From: Durusdinium trenchii | Lineage: Eukaryota > Sar > Dinophyceae > Suessiales > Symbiodiniaceae | NCBI GenBank assembly: GCA_963970005.1 | Contig: CAXAMN010025295.1 | Location: forward strand, 1-64,000 | DNA: 64,000 nt | Direction: 5' to 3' | In this document: positions 1 to 11,075 of the stretch, piece after piece | Layout: each line of letters starts with the position of its first letter | How positions within the stretch are numbered: position 1 is the stretch's first letter | The notes under the pieces: generated by a model | Seen by the model: the letters and a program-made list of their open reading frames with translations, nothing else | The model's database searches: none | What the model was told of the DNA's origin: nothing | Program-made: the position numbers and the translations under genes

Positions 1-234
1 ATGTGTCCTCTCCGAGTTCTACTTGCTGGATACCGCTTGCAAAAAAAGCACCCCTGAGCAAGTCCTGCCTGCGGGGATGTGAGTGTGTGACTATCAACTA
101 CTGCTCGTACATGAGGCAGGGATAGAAGAGCTAGCTTATCACATTCCTCAAAGGCATATTGCCTGACAATGGCACCTATTGCAAGATGGCAACCTCCTTC
201 AACGATATTGCCCACGCTCTCTAGCGCACAGCAC

Positions 235-816
235 TCAGCAAATACTCGGACACCAAACTCCACGCACCCCGGCATTTCGGGAGTAACAGCCTTGGAAGAC
301 TGCGTACCCTAACGTCACGACCGTATCCGGCAGCTTAACAATCCTCAAGGAGTGGCAATACCGCCACCCTTGCGGGCCTATTGCAGTAAAGCCAACATCC
401 AATCGGGCATGGCGGACTCGCGTGGTCGAGTGGAAGGCTTTAGCTTCAAGAATACCTGAGTCAGAGACAGGGACACGCAGCGGCTTATTATTTTCTAAAC
501 ACCGAAAGCACTCGTGCGCAATTAGGCTGAAATGATTGGAATTCCAGAGTTCCTCCTGCACTGGATCTTGAAGCACCACCTGCGTGTCTGCATTGAGCAA
601 GGTGAGTTCACAACCAAACGTCTCGATGGGGCTGATGCATGGCAGGTGCTCAATCAGGTATTCCTCTACCATATCCCAAGTGTGGTGGATGCTGACGGGG
701 ACATGGAGCTGTATTACCGTGCCTGCTAAAGTGGTAAGGTGCAGCCTGAGGAAGCTGTCTTCTTCCCAATCCGCCTGCTGAAAATGGTTCGCAGTTCGGT
801 TCGCGCCTTCTGCCAT
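235..816 (-). CDS. Ubiquitin-like / BspA-type LRR protein, partial copy
   Basis: A 193-residue ORF with an ATG at 814-816. The N-terminal part (about residues 20-105) looks ubiquitin-like, with the family signature FGCELTLLNADTQ and then LIAHECF. From about residue 115 it runs into the LRR_5/BspA-type pattern (AKAFHSTTRVRHARLDVG, SLRIVKLPDTVV). Sister copies sit at 1388-2168, 10689-10976, 11076-12480 and 13607-14640. The function is not known; LRR_5 proteins are generally binding or surface proteins. The LRR part stops after about one and a half repeats, so this is either a truncated copy or the first exon of a spliced gene. The family call rests on internal similarity and recognition of the motif. 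Confidence 0.6.
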   Translation of the reverse strand: MAEGANRTANHFQQADWEEDSFLRLHLTTLAGTVIQLHVPVSIHHTWDMVEEYLIEHLPCISPIETFGCELTLLNADTQVVLQDPVQEELWNSNHFSLIAHECFRCLENNKPLRVPVSDSGILEAKAFHSTTRVRHARLDVGFTAIGPQGWRYCHSLRIVKLPDTVVTLGYAVFQGCYSRNAGVRGVWCPSIC

Positions 817-1387
817 GTGGGGACCGATTCCGCCGTTGGCAGTCTTCTTTTGCAGACCTGCAAGGTTCGGCTTTGAGCCAACATGCAGGCAGCATACTCA
901 TGGACTGCCCTTTCCTGTCCAGTGGAGTGAGGTAGCACTTCTGTGAACAGTTAACTGTAGCAGTAGCTCCCGACAGCCGACACCTATGCTAGACTACCGC
1001 CTGCATCTGGGGAGACCACCTGGGGCAACAATGAACTGCCTTTACCTCCTTCTGAAGCGCTTTTGCCCTTTCGGGATGTCCTCTTCTCTCAGTCAGGTAG
1101 TATGACAGTATCAGGTGTGTTCGATAGCAAACATTTGCTGCAGAACAAATATCGCTCCCTACATCTTGGCATCGTAAGGAGCGACAGTATCTTGGGATAC
1201 CGCCGGACCTACCCGCACTGCGCCTTAGAAACTGGGTGCCTGTCTTAGTTACAGAAACATCATCCCTATGGTCTTGCCTCACTGGCTCACTGCCTGCTGG
1301 ACGCGCTAGACGCGGCAGCTTGTGGCCTGCCGGATGCTCCTGTGTTTGGGAGCGTCGTTTCTATGTCAGGCAGTGCAACTGTGCTAT

Positions 1388-2168
1388 CTACAAGCCGAAA
1401 GAAGTCCAGCTCAGTACCAGCTTCTCTCTGGCAGCGGAAACGATAGGTTCTTGCCAGATAGCCCGCAGGCATGACTTCGTTGACATGCCATTCCCAGTCG
1501 CGCACGGTCTGGCTCCAAACGTCCGTCGCAGCATAGGGCTTTTTCCCGTCTGATTTCTCCGTGGAGAGGTACCCGAATTTGATGTAAAAAAAAGTAAAAA
1601 ATGAAAAATGTAAAAAAAGTGTAAAACAATACCATATGAGATGATTGGAATTTGCAAAACACCGTCCAATGTAAAAAATGATTGGAATTTGCCCTCGTGG
1701 ATGCCGTCTGGCATGTAAAGAGCTGCACACCAACCATATGGTGATAGCATAGGTGCTGCATAAAAGGCTCTGTCAGCAATTTCTCTGCGTGGATTGACAG
1801 GGACTCGTGTGGCTTTAGGGTAGCTCTCTCTATCATCTGCTTGGAATTGCCAGACAGTGGCCTTCTACCATGCAGGGCCGAACTACGATTTGCAGCTTTC
1901 TTTGTTGCAGCAGCGCCGTATGGAAGGCTTCTGGCAAGGGTAGCTGCGTATCAAGCTCAATGAGATCTACTTCGCAGCCAAAGACATCAATGTCGGACAC
2001 CGTTGGCAGGAAGCAAAGGATATCATCTTCCAATTGCGTAATGTCCTCATAATGGGTTAGATTGGTTTGCATAGTATACTCAGTGCCTGCCATCGTCACC
2101 AGGTCGATGCTGACATCATATTGATCTTGGTCAAGCGGCATCTTTGCTGTGGGCGGCAGTCCGAGCAT
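1388..2168 (-). pseudogene. Second minus-strand Ubl/LRR copy, degenerate after the Ubl domain
   Basis: The intact part is 1833-2168 (111 aa, ATG at 2166-2168). It holds a ubiquitin-like region with FGCEVDLIELDTQ followed by LQIVVRPC, matching the copy at 235-816. Downstream on the minus strand the LRR part appears only as pieces in other frames, for example AFYAAPML near 1740-1790. An A/T-rich stretch with A and T runs (about 1580-1680) and two copies of a 16-bp motif (gatgattggaatttgc, near 1638 and 1676) interrupt it. It is probably a decayed tandem neighbour of the first copy. A spliced gene with an intron in the A/T-rich stretch is also possible. Confidence 0.5.
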
Positions 2169-3400
2169 GCCTACTCAACTTCTTTGAGCCAGAAGATTGT
2201 GGCAGCAACTGGTTAGCAGTTGCAAGCAGCACTTGCAGCAAAATAGAAAAAGAAAAGATGACTAAGGCAACCCCTTTCAGGAAGGAAATCAGGCCAGTAG
2301 GGTGTTGTACCTGTGTGTGTGAGCTGTTACGGAGGGTCCCTTACTGCCACCACCAGTGTGGAGGAGGCGGCCGGGAAGGCTTACTGCGGTTGGGGGGGAC
2401 GAGCTGTCGATGAGGAGCTACTCCCGCCTGGGGGAGGGGCTGTACGCGGGGCTTTATTGCGATTAGCGGAGTCATCTCGGCTGACCCCCAGTTGGTCTTT
2501 GAACGCCTGCTTGTGGCGTTCAAGGTTTCCTCCGAAACGTGGGGTCTCCAGACAGCCATTCACAGAGCCGGTTCCACTGGTCCTCCGTATATGCAATACG
2601 ACCATATGATGATACGGGCGATCTTCTTCTCGACAAAGGGGATTGCCATTGTAGCAATAATTGGTGAGTATGTCACCAAAGCCGGGTCATTTTTCTGTGG
2701 TGGGAAAATGTCTGTGGTGGAAAAAGTCCTCTTGTGGGTGCAGGCCTCTCAAAGCAAAAGGCGTCACACAGGAACAGACAGCAAATGGCCTGACACGGTG
2801 TTTCTTTCAAGGCCTCTCAAAAAAAGTGTCTTTGTGCATTGTGGACAGTTCTTGTGCAGGAATTGCTTTTTGCACAGTTTCTTTCAAGAGAAGAATGCTC
2901 TTTGTGCATTGTGGCTCACCGTGTGCAGAAATATGCAAGAATTGCAGCTGACTTTTTTGGCTTGAGGTCTTTTGAAGTTTTGGGCTTTGGTCGCGCAACT
3001 CGCCTTGTCTCAGCCATGCCGGTGCTGATTCTGCGTTTGGGGCGCAGAATGTGTGGGTCAGCAACCAAAGAGCGCTTTGGTTCTTGGTTTGGTGCAACCT
3101 TTTGGTGTTGCCCAATTCTGTCCAAGAGGGCACAAGTGGAGTTTTGGAGGCAACGAGAAGGGATACCAGCACTTGATGTGTTCAAGCAAGCTTCCAGTGC
3201 AAATGAGCGGAGAAGAAGAATACCCCACCAAGCGCTGCGGGCACAAGATGTCCTGGAGAGTTCAAGGAACTCTTCCCCACTACCTTTCGGACTGTGTCAG
3301 CCTGGCTCAGTATGTCCACTTCTGTATTGGTTCTGCTCTGACTGCCCACGTGGACAGATGCAGAAGGAAGTCGGCTTGGTGAGGAGAGAATTGTGTGAAG
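2169..3400. other. No recognisable gene
   Basis: Several open frames exist, the longest on the plus strand at 2839-3609, but none shows a recognisable domain and the reading is low-complexity. Phrases such as ggcctctcaaa and ctttgtgcattgtgg recur between 2740 and 2930, which points to decayed local duplications. Confidence 0.4.
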
Positions 3401-3412
3401 CAAACCCTTGTT

Positions 3413-3507
3413 GGTGGGAAAGAAACGCTTGGTGGAGCAGGAGTGGTGGGAAGGAACGCCTGGTGGAGCAGGAGTGGTGGGAAAGAAACGCCTGGTGGAG
3501 CAGGAGT
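3413..3507. repeat. 31-32 bp minisatellite, three units
   Basis: Three near-identical units (3413-3444, 3445-3475, 3476-3507) begin ggtgggaa and end ggagcaggagt. A partial fourth unit follows. A second, shorter array built on accagaggacatttcc occupies about 3690-3745. Confidence 0.8.
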
Positions 3508-3787
3508 GGTGGGGAAGCACACCCTTGTCAAGCAGAGCTTTTGGGGAGAACAATTTGGAAGATAGAGAAGCGTTGGAAAACAGGTGGGGCAGGCACCACC
3601 AGAGCTTAGTTTCCACCACAGGACTTTTCCCACCAGAAGCCTTTTCCTGCCTGAGGGTCGAAAAGTGCAGAGGCAGGGAAACACCCACCAGAGGACATTT
3701 CCTGTGAGAGGACATTTTGCACCAGAGGACATTTCCCACCAGAGGGCCAGACCCACTACAGGCCAGTGAGCCCCAAAGCCTTGTCAG

Positions 3788-3990
3788 TGCATGTTTTTTT
3801 TCCACGAGTGCGGACGCCGTGTGGGCGGAGTGCCCAGGTCATCATTGAAGGGAAAGGAAACACAACATGATGAGGGGGAGAAGAACACAAGCAACCCCAA
3901 ACCAAACAACAACCAACCAAACAAGAACCCCAAGCCAGAGGCCGACTCCCCCTCATCTAAAAGTGTTTCCTCTGTACGAAGGTGAGACAG
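3788..3990 (+). repeat. SINE-like dispersed repeat relic
   Basis: It starts with a T run followed by ccacgagtgcggacgccgtg, has an internal A/C-rich tract (aaccaaacaacaaccaac) and ends near ggtgagac. The same layout in reverse orientation is seen at about 13095-13315 and 15715-15940, and more weakly near 17180-17330. The shared layout suggests one dispersed family. Similarity outside the T run and the A/C tract is modest by eye. Confidence 0.4.
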
Positions 3991-4627
3991 GTGAGAAAAG
4001 TTGGCTGTGAACTAACTATGGGCCTGAATCACCACGAAAGTCGGTCGGAAGGGTCAGCGCGCAAGCGGAGTGCAACGGAGCCAATCAAAGGGGCTTCGCC
4101 CCACCCACCAAAAGGCCACTGCATCGAGTGGCGAAAGTGACAATTCTGTGCTTTGCAGGAGCTGCATTGTTTGTTGTCAGCATGGTCTGATTCTTGCCCA
4201 GGGAAATCAGTTGTTGCCCTGCCTAGCATGCCGTGGAAAAGTCCCTTCTCGTTGCACAACCCTTTCAACTGATTGCACGAACGAAGCGAGAGGCATATCA
4301 ATGGTCAGGCAGAGAGGCAGAGGCAAACGAAGAGAGCTTGCTGACTAGGATGATGCCATCCCCCCTGAAGGGAGGTCTCCTTTACGCCCCTTGGCATTCA
4401 AGAAGCGCCAAAGCGGCGCACTCTGTTCCTGAAAGAAAGAGAGGTGCAAACGTGCCAACATTCTTCTGTTACGTGCAAGGCCCGTGTGAAACAGGTGAAA
4501 CCGTGGACCTATCCTAGCATGGTACTTGTGCCTCTTTGTACAGCAATGGTCATGGCATGGCCGCCGCAGAGAGAACTAAGGTGAAACCAGTCACACAAGA
4601 AGAGCGCTTCCTTTAATTCGCCGCCAA
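3991..4627. other. No recognisable gene upstream of the LINE
   Basis: Short open frames of 90-95 aa lie on both strands, with no domain recognised. I could not see a target-site duplication that would mark the left edge of the LINE. Confidence 0.4.
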
Positions 4628-6259
4628 TTGCATCGTTTGAGTTGGCATGGTACTTTTGGGAAACCTGTTGAGGATCATGTGCCTACTAACAGTGATTTGG
4701 GTTCTTTAAGGGGTTGTGCTGAAGGCGTCGCTTCTATAAGTCACTACCCCATATACACTGCGTCTCAGAAGTTGGGTGATATTTTGTGGGATTCTTGCCG
4801 GGCGCAAATGTCCATTTTGCAAATCGGACATTTGCCTTTGAGAGTTGCCAAGAAGCCAGGGGCAAAGGGCTGTCAGTATGTTCGGAGGTTTAATACTGCT
4901 ATTTTGCACCGTTTGGCCCCCCTTGTTCTTGGTTTTCACATCCCTTTCTTGATTACGGGAGATTTCAACTCAGACCTTGACTTGTATGAGCCCATTGTGA
5001 AACTGCTTTCATGCGGGTGGCAGGATTTGGCCTTGTTGGCAAACAGGCGATGGGGAACACCTTTGGTCAACACGTGTCGTGATTCTACTCGTCATTCATT
5101 TATGTTGGGGAGTCCGGAGGTGTTGCCTTTCTTGGTCAATTTTGGAGTTGAGAAATGCTACGATCTCCACGACCATGACGTTTTGTGGGGAAATTTTGAT
5201 TTCCCTCAGGTGGCAAACAGCTGTCTGAGATGGATTGGGCCAAAGCAGTTCGATGGTATGAAAATAGATAAGGAAATTATTGAGGGCAAAGCAGAGCAAG
5301 TGGGCTCACATGTGTCCTTGCAGATATCCGTGGCACTGGAGAGAGGGGACACTTCGGATGCCTTTCAGATTTGGTCAGATGCGGCAGAGAGGCTCTTAGC
5401 CAATGCGTTGGTTGATGAAAGGGGTTCGTCCTTCGTTTGTGATAAAAGATATTTCGGTAGGGGTCGAAATATCCACTATGTTAAATCATCCTTGTGGGAA
5501 CCTCAGGTCAAGTGTGGGAGACCTGGTGATTTCCAGTTGGATTGTGACACTCCTTCTCTGCAGTGTAGGCGGCTTCTGAAGCAAGTCCGCCGGTTGAAAA
5601 CATTGACACACCTTTTGGAGCGGGATGGCTCGAGGTCTGAGCCTCCATCTTGCGAAGCGATTGCGTTGTGGAAAGCCATTACAAAAGCGCCTGGTTTCAA
5701 ACCCACTTTCGCGCAATGGTGTTTGGACCTGGGTTATCCTTTCTTTCCACTTGACCTCCCCTCGAAAGAGATCACAATAGGGATCGGCGATTTCATTGCT
5801 GAACGGCTCAATTTGCTTTCCGTTCAGATTGCTGCAAACAAACGAAAGAAATATGTGGAATCTCTTGAGGTTTCATTCAAACAGGAGGGTGGACGTCTTC
5901 CTTTCCGACTGTTGAAGGCCGTCCAAGCGCCGGCTGTTTCTGAATTGTCAGCTTACCAGGTAATCTATTTCCAGGAGGCAAAGATATCCATCGATGAAAC
6001 CCTTTTCGTTTTGGTATGTTCCATTGAGGTTCAACCTGGTGATTCGATTTGGGTCGACAGGGTTGAAACGACGGTTACTGTTGTTGGGGATGATTTCCTT
6101 TCGGTTTCTGGTCTTTTTCCGGTTGCTCGTGTCCTGGAACGTAAGATTATTCTTTGTCACCCTGAAGAGATGTCTGATCACTTTTTTCAACAATGGGACC
6201 GATTTTGGAACCCTCCAGAATGCCATGCATGTTACGGAAAGAGAGATTCGAATGATTGA
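4628..6259 (+). pseudogene. LINE endonuclease (EEP/APE-like) region
   Basis: The open frame covers 4628-6259. Its upstream limit is a TTG codon, so there is no clear natural start. Around residues 38-50 GVASISHYPI resembles the core strand before the active site of APE-type LINE endonucleases. LITGDFNSDLD (near 4955-4980) is the canonical GDFN motif, and DLHDHDVLWGNFDF (near 5160-5205) sits where the terminal S/D-D-H motif is expected. In life this domain nicks target DNA to prime reverse transcription. The early N and E catalytic motifs are missing. The C-terminal 200 residues are the linker to RT. The frame ends at a stop after the shift near 6220, while the protein continues in frame 3. 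Confidence 0.75.
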
Positions 6260-9200
6260 GCGTCTCCCTAACCTTGGTTCTTTCCACTTTAGACCCATCA
6301 CTTGGGATGACTGGTGTAGATCGTTGAAAAAGGCCAAAACAAAGACAATGGTGGGTACCGATGGCTGGTCCATTTGGGAACTTCGATGGCTCCCCAAAAT
6401 GGTTGTGGAATCCCTTTTGTGCATTCATCGCGCAATTGAGGAAAAGGAATGGATTGGCCGCCTCTTTTGGTGCGGGGTTTCCTGATTTGGTTGAATAAAG
6501 ACCCTGATTCTCTTGAGACAATCCCCTGGGACAAGGTACGACCAATCACAGTTCTCTCTTGTATTTACAGAGTTCTTGCTGGGGTGAGAGCCAGACAGTG
6601 TTTGGGGTTTGCGCGTAAATCCACCCTGATGTTTATCCAACCAGCCCTGCCAACTTCTGTTCATTGGACAAAGATTATGGAAGAAGTGCAGGCGGCGTTG
6701 GATCAAGGTACTAACCTGTCTGGTTTTGTCCTGGACTTGTTGAAGGCATTCAACACCCTGAAGTGGGAGACAACTTTCATGATTGCAAAACAGATCGGAA
6801 TCCCTGCCCAGATCATCCAGGGTTGGCGACAGGCATTGAGAGGATTACGTAGGACCAACCTCATTAATGGGACGGTGCATGGCGAACATGCGGCGAGTTG
6901 TGGATTCCCAGAGGGTGACCCACTTTCCGTTTTTGCTATGTTTTTAATTGCTTACTGTTGGGGTCACTGGGTCACCCTTACCTTGGATTGCACACCATTT
7001 GCCTTCGCTGACAATCTGGAGGTTACCTCGGGTTCGACCATCCAGCTCAGGTATTCTTTTGGGAGGGTGAAGGACTTTTGCTCGGCCTTTGGTCTTACCC
7101 TTTCAGTCGACAAATGTTGGTTTTGGAGTACCACAGCAAGCGGTAGGAAACAGATTGAGGATTTCACCATTGAAGGGGTGCCACTTCCTCTTAGATATAA
7201 TGCGACAAATTTGGGGGCAACCCTCCAGTATTCAGGTAAAAGGTCTGTTGCGCTACGAAAGAAACGGTTTCACGAGGGCATGAAGCGATTGGCTAGACTC
7301 CGTGCCTTGCCGATCGGCTTTCCCCGTAAGAGTGCATTGTTGAAGCAAGGTGTATGGCCGCAGTCATTGCATGCTTGTGAATCACAACGTGTTCCCAAGA
7401 CAGCATGGAAAACCTTGCGCTCGCGCGTGGCTGATTCCTTGGGATTTCCAAAATCAGGCAGAAGTCCCTTTCTGGTCCTTTCTTGCCTTGGTGCGCAGAT
7501 CCTTGATCCTCATTTCACGGCGATCCTCCAGAGGATACGAAACCTGCGACTCTTTTTGAAACATGTGCCTCAGATGATTAGCACCATTTTGTCGAATTTG
7601 CGTCGATCGAATAACGGAAAGGTTTCCGGACCATCCTGGCTTGTGGTGAGTGATCTAGCCTCTATTGGAATCAATCATTTGGGGGAATTGCTATTTAATT
7701 TTGAGGGCATTCCCTTTCATGTACTTCTTTCTCCCATGGCTGCCATTCAACAAGTGATTGGCATGGCGTGGCGGGACTATGTGGCACGACAAGTTCAACA
7801 TCACAAAGATCTGGAGGAGCTGGTGACATTGAATCCTCAACATCACCGCGGATCCAAACTGGATAAACGACAGCTAAAACTTGTGAGATCTCTGAGGGTG
7901 GGGCAGCACTTTTCTTCGGATGTCCTTAAGCACTGGACCTCTGACCCATGTTGTCCCTTTTGTTCTGCACCGGATAGTCGTCTTCATCGTTTTGAGAGTT
8001 GCCCTTTCTTTCAAACAGTGAGGTCCAGACATTTTTTACTTTTCCAGATATGGTATGATTTGCCACGCTTTACCCGGGCTTATGGTCTGTACAGTGAAGA
8101 GCCATTGCAGCGCCCCTTCTGGAACTTTCTTGCTGCGTTGCAGGGTCCACAGAGACCCATATGTGTCACTGCAGAACGCATGATGCTTTTTGTTGACGGA
8201 TCTTGTTCGTATCCGGCTCATGCATTCATCCGAGTTGCTTCCTCAGCGGTCATTCGCCCTTTGGATAGTCATGAGTACGTTATTGAGTACGCGGATGTTT
8301 TACCTGGCCAGTACCAAACAATCCAAAGAGCAGAACTGTGGGCCGGGTTCTGCGCAATCTCGATGTACAGTAGGGTGCGGGTCTTTACAGACAGCGCATA
8401 CTTCCACAATGGCATCAATGTGATGTTGGACACGCTAAGTTTGCACAAAGAGGTTCTTTTGCCCCAGGAGAACCAGGACATTTGGTTGAAGGTTTGGGAG
8501 CGACTTTCGAATTCTGATCCGGGTTCTGTTTTGGTTACCAAGGTCAAAGCCCATCGTTCTTGGAGGGATCAACTTCCCCCTGTAGAGTGGTACGTCTCTT
8601 ACTTTAATGATCGTGTTGATTCGGTAGCCAAGACCGTCCTGCGTTCCTTTAGTGCAGCGTGTCCTATCTATCGTGAACTGGTTGCCAGCTATTTTCGAAC
8701 GTTCGAGATCAAAGGGCTGGTGGGTGCCTTTCATGCTGATTGTGCAGAGAAATCTTTGTCAGTTCCTTCAGAAAGGAACCTCGATTCTGAATTGCCACCG
8801 GAATCCATGTCAGTTTCTAGAGAGATGCAGCTTCTCACACCGAGGCCAGACATTGGTCCTTGTATAGACACGCAGTCCGCAGTTACAAATCGATATTTGC
8901 AAATTATGGTCTCGTGGCTCGCAAATAGGGAGAGGTTCACATGCAATTCTGACGGTTCGGTTACGGATACCTCGTGGTTTGAAGTCTTTGTTCATTTTGT
9001 CTCGGACACCTCGACGATCCCTCCCTTCGAATTTGTGCCGTTTGGTGGTTCGGAGAAAATCCGAATACTGCCGGGAGACCATGATGATTGGATGCTTTCA
9101 GTGCCAAGGGTCCACAGGAGCTTCAAACGCTGGAGGAGTGATTTAGCTTTTCTTGAACGTAAATACGGAATTCTTGTTCCTGGTGTCCGGTCACCGGTGG

Positions 9201-9355
9201 TTCAGCGGGTTGTTTCTGGAAATCACAAGCTCTCGGGGATCCAGGCGCGATTTGTCTTACAAAGGCCAGAGCTGTCTCTTGAGCTCTATAGGGCTTTTTT
9301 GGAACAATCGAAGAAGTTGTCGTCAGTCAGTTTGCCCCTGTTGATTTCGAGATGA
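6210..9355 (+). pseudogene. LINE reverse transcriptase - zinc finger - RNase H region
   Basis: The start of the RT (GTDGWSIWEL, near 6345-6380) lies in frame 3. From about 6460 the frame-2 ORF runs to a stop at 9355. RT motif A reads FVLDLLKAFN (near 6724-6755), motif B PEGDPLSVF (near 6910) and motif C FADN (near 7004-7015), with Asn where the second Asp of the usual YADD stands. A CPFC...H...C zinc finger lies near 7950-8000. RNase H follows with VDGS (near 8190), RAELWA (near 8328), FTDSAYF (near 8390), the KAHRSW histidine motif (near 8550) and NDRVDSVAK (near 8605-8630), so all four acidic positions are kept. The RT copies LINE RNA at the nick and RNase H removes the template. About 240 residues after RNase H are not recognised. 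Confidence 0.85.
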
Positions 9356-10094
9356 ACGTTCTGTGCTCGGAAGCCATGGGCCAAATTTGTGCATGTTTTT
9401 TATTTGGGTTTGGGTCCAATACGCAGTATTGGTACCAAGGCGCGAAGAGGGCGCGTTAATGTTTATGGAGTTTTTGCTCCCTGAGTTGCTCATGTGATCG
9501 GAACACGTGAGTTTTTGACTTTCCCCCTGCAGGGATTTTTTGACCGGCATGTTGTTTGCTGTCTCGCCAATGGCTGGGCAGTTGACTTTTGGGACTTAGT
9601 CTCAATGCGACGGGAATAAAAAAGCTGTTGGCAGCTTTGCCACGCAGCAAAACCAATGTGCTTCATCCCGCCGCCACTTCTACATGTCGGAGCATCGGTG
9701 CTGCTGCCCCAAGGGGTCAAGTGCTCTCCACGTGTATGCTCTCTCAGCCCACGTCGTAGCAGCCATTGGTGGTTCATTGCCGTACGCCATCTCCTTACTG
9801 TAGACTCCCCACTAGAAGGGGGTTGTCTTCCGCTCCTTCTTTTCTGGTCTTTGCTTCCGCCCGTTGGAACCCGTGGTGCAAGATGGACTCAACAAGGGCT
9901 GGCAGAAGCTGCACTGGGAGATTTACAAAGAGATCATTGATCGGAAGTGTTTGCTCTCCATGCGTCATTCCTCGCACAAAGGAAATGATGACTGTTTGCA
10001 TGAAGGTGAGCGCATCCACTTCGTTCTCACTGGACTCTTCTTGCTTGGCAGGATCTGCCTTGCCGCTCTTGCTTGTTTGAGTCTGAGCTCGATG
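9356..10094. other. LINE 3' flank and unrecognised sequence
   Basis: Sequence downstream of the LINE stop. A plus-strand ORF at 9864-10322 and antisense frames are open, but no domain was recognised. The LINE 3' untranslated region probably ends somewhere in the first few hundred bases. Confidence 0.35.
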
Positions 10095-10454
10095 TTAAAG
10101 GCACAGCACCCTGAGACGAAGGCTAGGAGACTGCCAAAACTGGGGATTCGCATAAAGCGCCAGTTGCTTCTGAGGGATAAAAGAACACGGCGGGTGGCCT
10201 TGCTTAACGAAAGCAAACAGCTCTGCGAGTGGCGTAGCGAAGGCATGGCTGATTTGGAGCAGATCCTCTATGAGGTCAGGGCGCACCTCTTCAGGGATAT
10301 GACCAAAATAAATCCCCCGTAGCGCTCTCTCTGCCACCCGCCTCCAGAGGGCTGTGCGGACATGGCGGTTCGCTTGTTTGTATGAGATGCACAGTCTTGC
10401 CATTGGCCATCGGGTACCTCCTGCTCCCCAAGGACCAATAGCCAAGGCTCCCAT
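10095..10454 (-). CDS. Unknown, coding-like minus-strand ORF
   Basis: 119 residues with an amphipathic, non-repetitive composition (for example IPEEVRPDLIEDLLQISHAF). No family was recognised. It lies about 235 bp downstream, on the same strand, of the LRR copy at 10689-10976, so it could be a 3' exon of that gene. The overlapping plus-strand ORF (9864-10322) covers much of the same DNA and I cannot choose between them with certainty. Confidence 0.3.
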   Translation of the reverse strand: MGALAIGPWGAGGTRWPMARLCISYKQANRHVRTALWRRVAERALRGIYFGHIPEEVRPDLIEDLLQISHAFATPLAELFAFVKQGHPPCSFIPQKQLALYANPQFWQSPSLRLRVLCL

Positions 10455-10688
10455 CCCGGTAGGCTCACAAAGTTGCAGACGACGTAGGCGAGAATGGCGA
10501 CGCTCTTTGCGTATCGGAGCCTAATTCACTCTCGAACAGTTGGGGAAGTATGCCTTACGCTAAGCCGGACACGTGGCCGCTGTCAGGAATCATGCGCAAC
10601 CACGGTGGCCATCGCATGGCTGGGCAAATAGCAAAAGCATTTTCTTCTGCATATATTCCTCTCCATTTACGCCGGCCTGGGAGTTTGA

Positions 10689-10976
10689 CTAGCCTCCAGT
10701 GCAGTCTAGAAAGGCCCGACTGGCGATGTAATGCAACGAGGGCGGTATCGCCAGCTCTGGCAGTGCAGCACAGTTCATGAAGGCTTTGACCCGGATGGTG
10801 TGTAGCGTATTCGGCAGTTTGACTTCACAGAGACTGGTACAGTGCACAAATGTAAATTCCTGGATTTCTTCAATCGTTGTGTTCGAAATGTCAACTTTCT
10901 TCAGTAGTTTGCAGTTATCGCAGGCATGCGCCCCCAGTACTTGGAAGTCCCGCGTAAGCTCCAGGTTCTCGAGCAC
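10689..10976 (-). CDS. BspA-type LRR (LRR_5) exon or fragment
   Basis: 95 residues made of about three LRR_5-type repeats of 23 residues, each with a conserved Cys (ACDNCKLLKKVDISNT, FVHCTSLCEVKLPNTL, FMNCAALPELAIPPSL, FLDCTGG). The repeats match the C-terminal part of the plus-strand copy at 14330-14600. It has no Ubl part of its own, so it is an exon or a fragment. LRR_5 solenoids bind proteins; the ligand here is unknown. Confidence 0.6.
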   Translation of the reverse strand: MLENLELTRDFQVLGAHACDNCKLLKKVDISNTTIEEIQEFTFVHCTSLCEVKLPNTLHTIRVKAFMNCAALPELAIPPSLHYIASRAFLDCTGG

Positions 10977-11075
10977 TGCAGTCTCGAACTCATCAAGTCG
11001 ATCGAACTCCTGGCAGGTCTATGGACAATTCTGGTTCCTCACCACTAAAGGTGGTCAGGACCAGGTGCAACACTA

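Larger units (their letters stand above)
4628..9355 (+). mobile_element. Non-LTR retrotransposon (LINE, APE-RT-RNase H type), 5' truncated
   Basis: In order, the element encodes an endonuclease/exonuclease/phosphatase (APE-like) domain, a reverse transcriptase, a CCHC-type zinc finger and an RNase H. This is the order seen in the I/R1/Tad-like LINE groups. It appears 5' truncated, because the first catalytic motifs of the endonuclease are absent. The coding frame moves from frame 2 to frame 3 near 6210-6230 and back to frame 2 near 6450-6470, so no continuous polyprotein can be read. No poly(A) or A-rich tail and no target-site duplication were identified, so the 3' limit is the stop codon and the true edge is unknown. 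Confidence 0.85.

Noticed and set aside
2940..2970. Possible spliced-leader relic (ttttttggcttgag)
   Set aside because: Only a partial match to the dinoflagellate spliced leader, lacking its 5' half; chance is likely.
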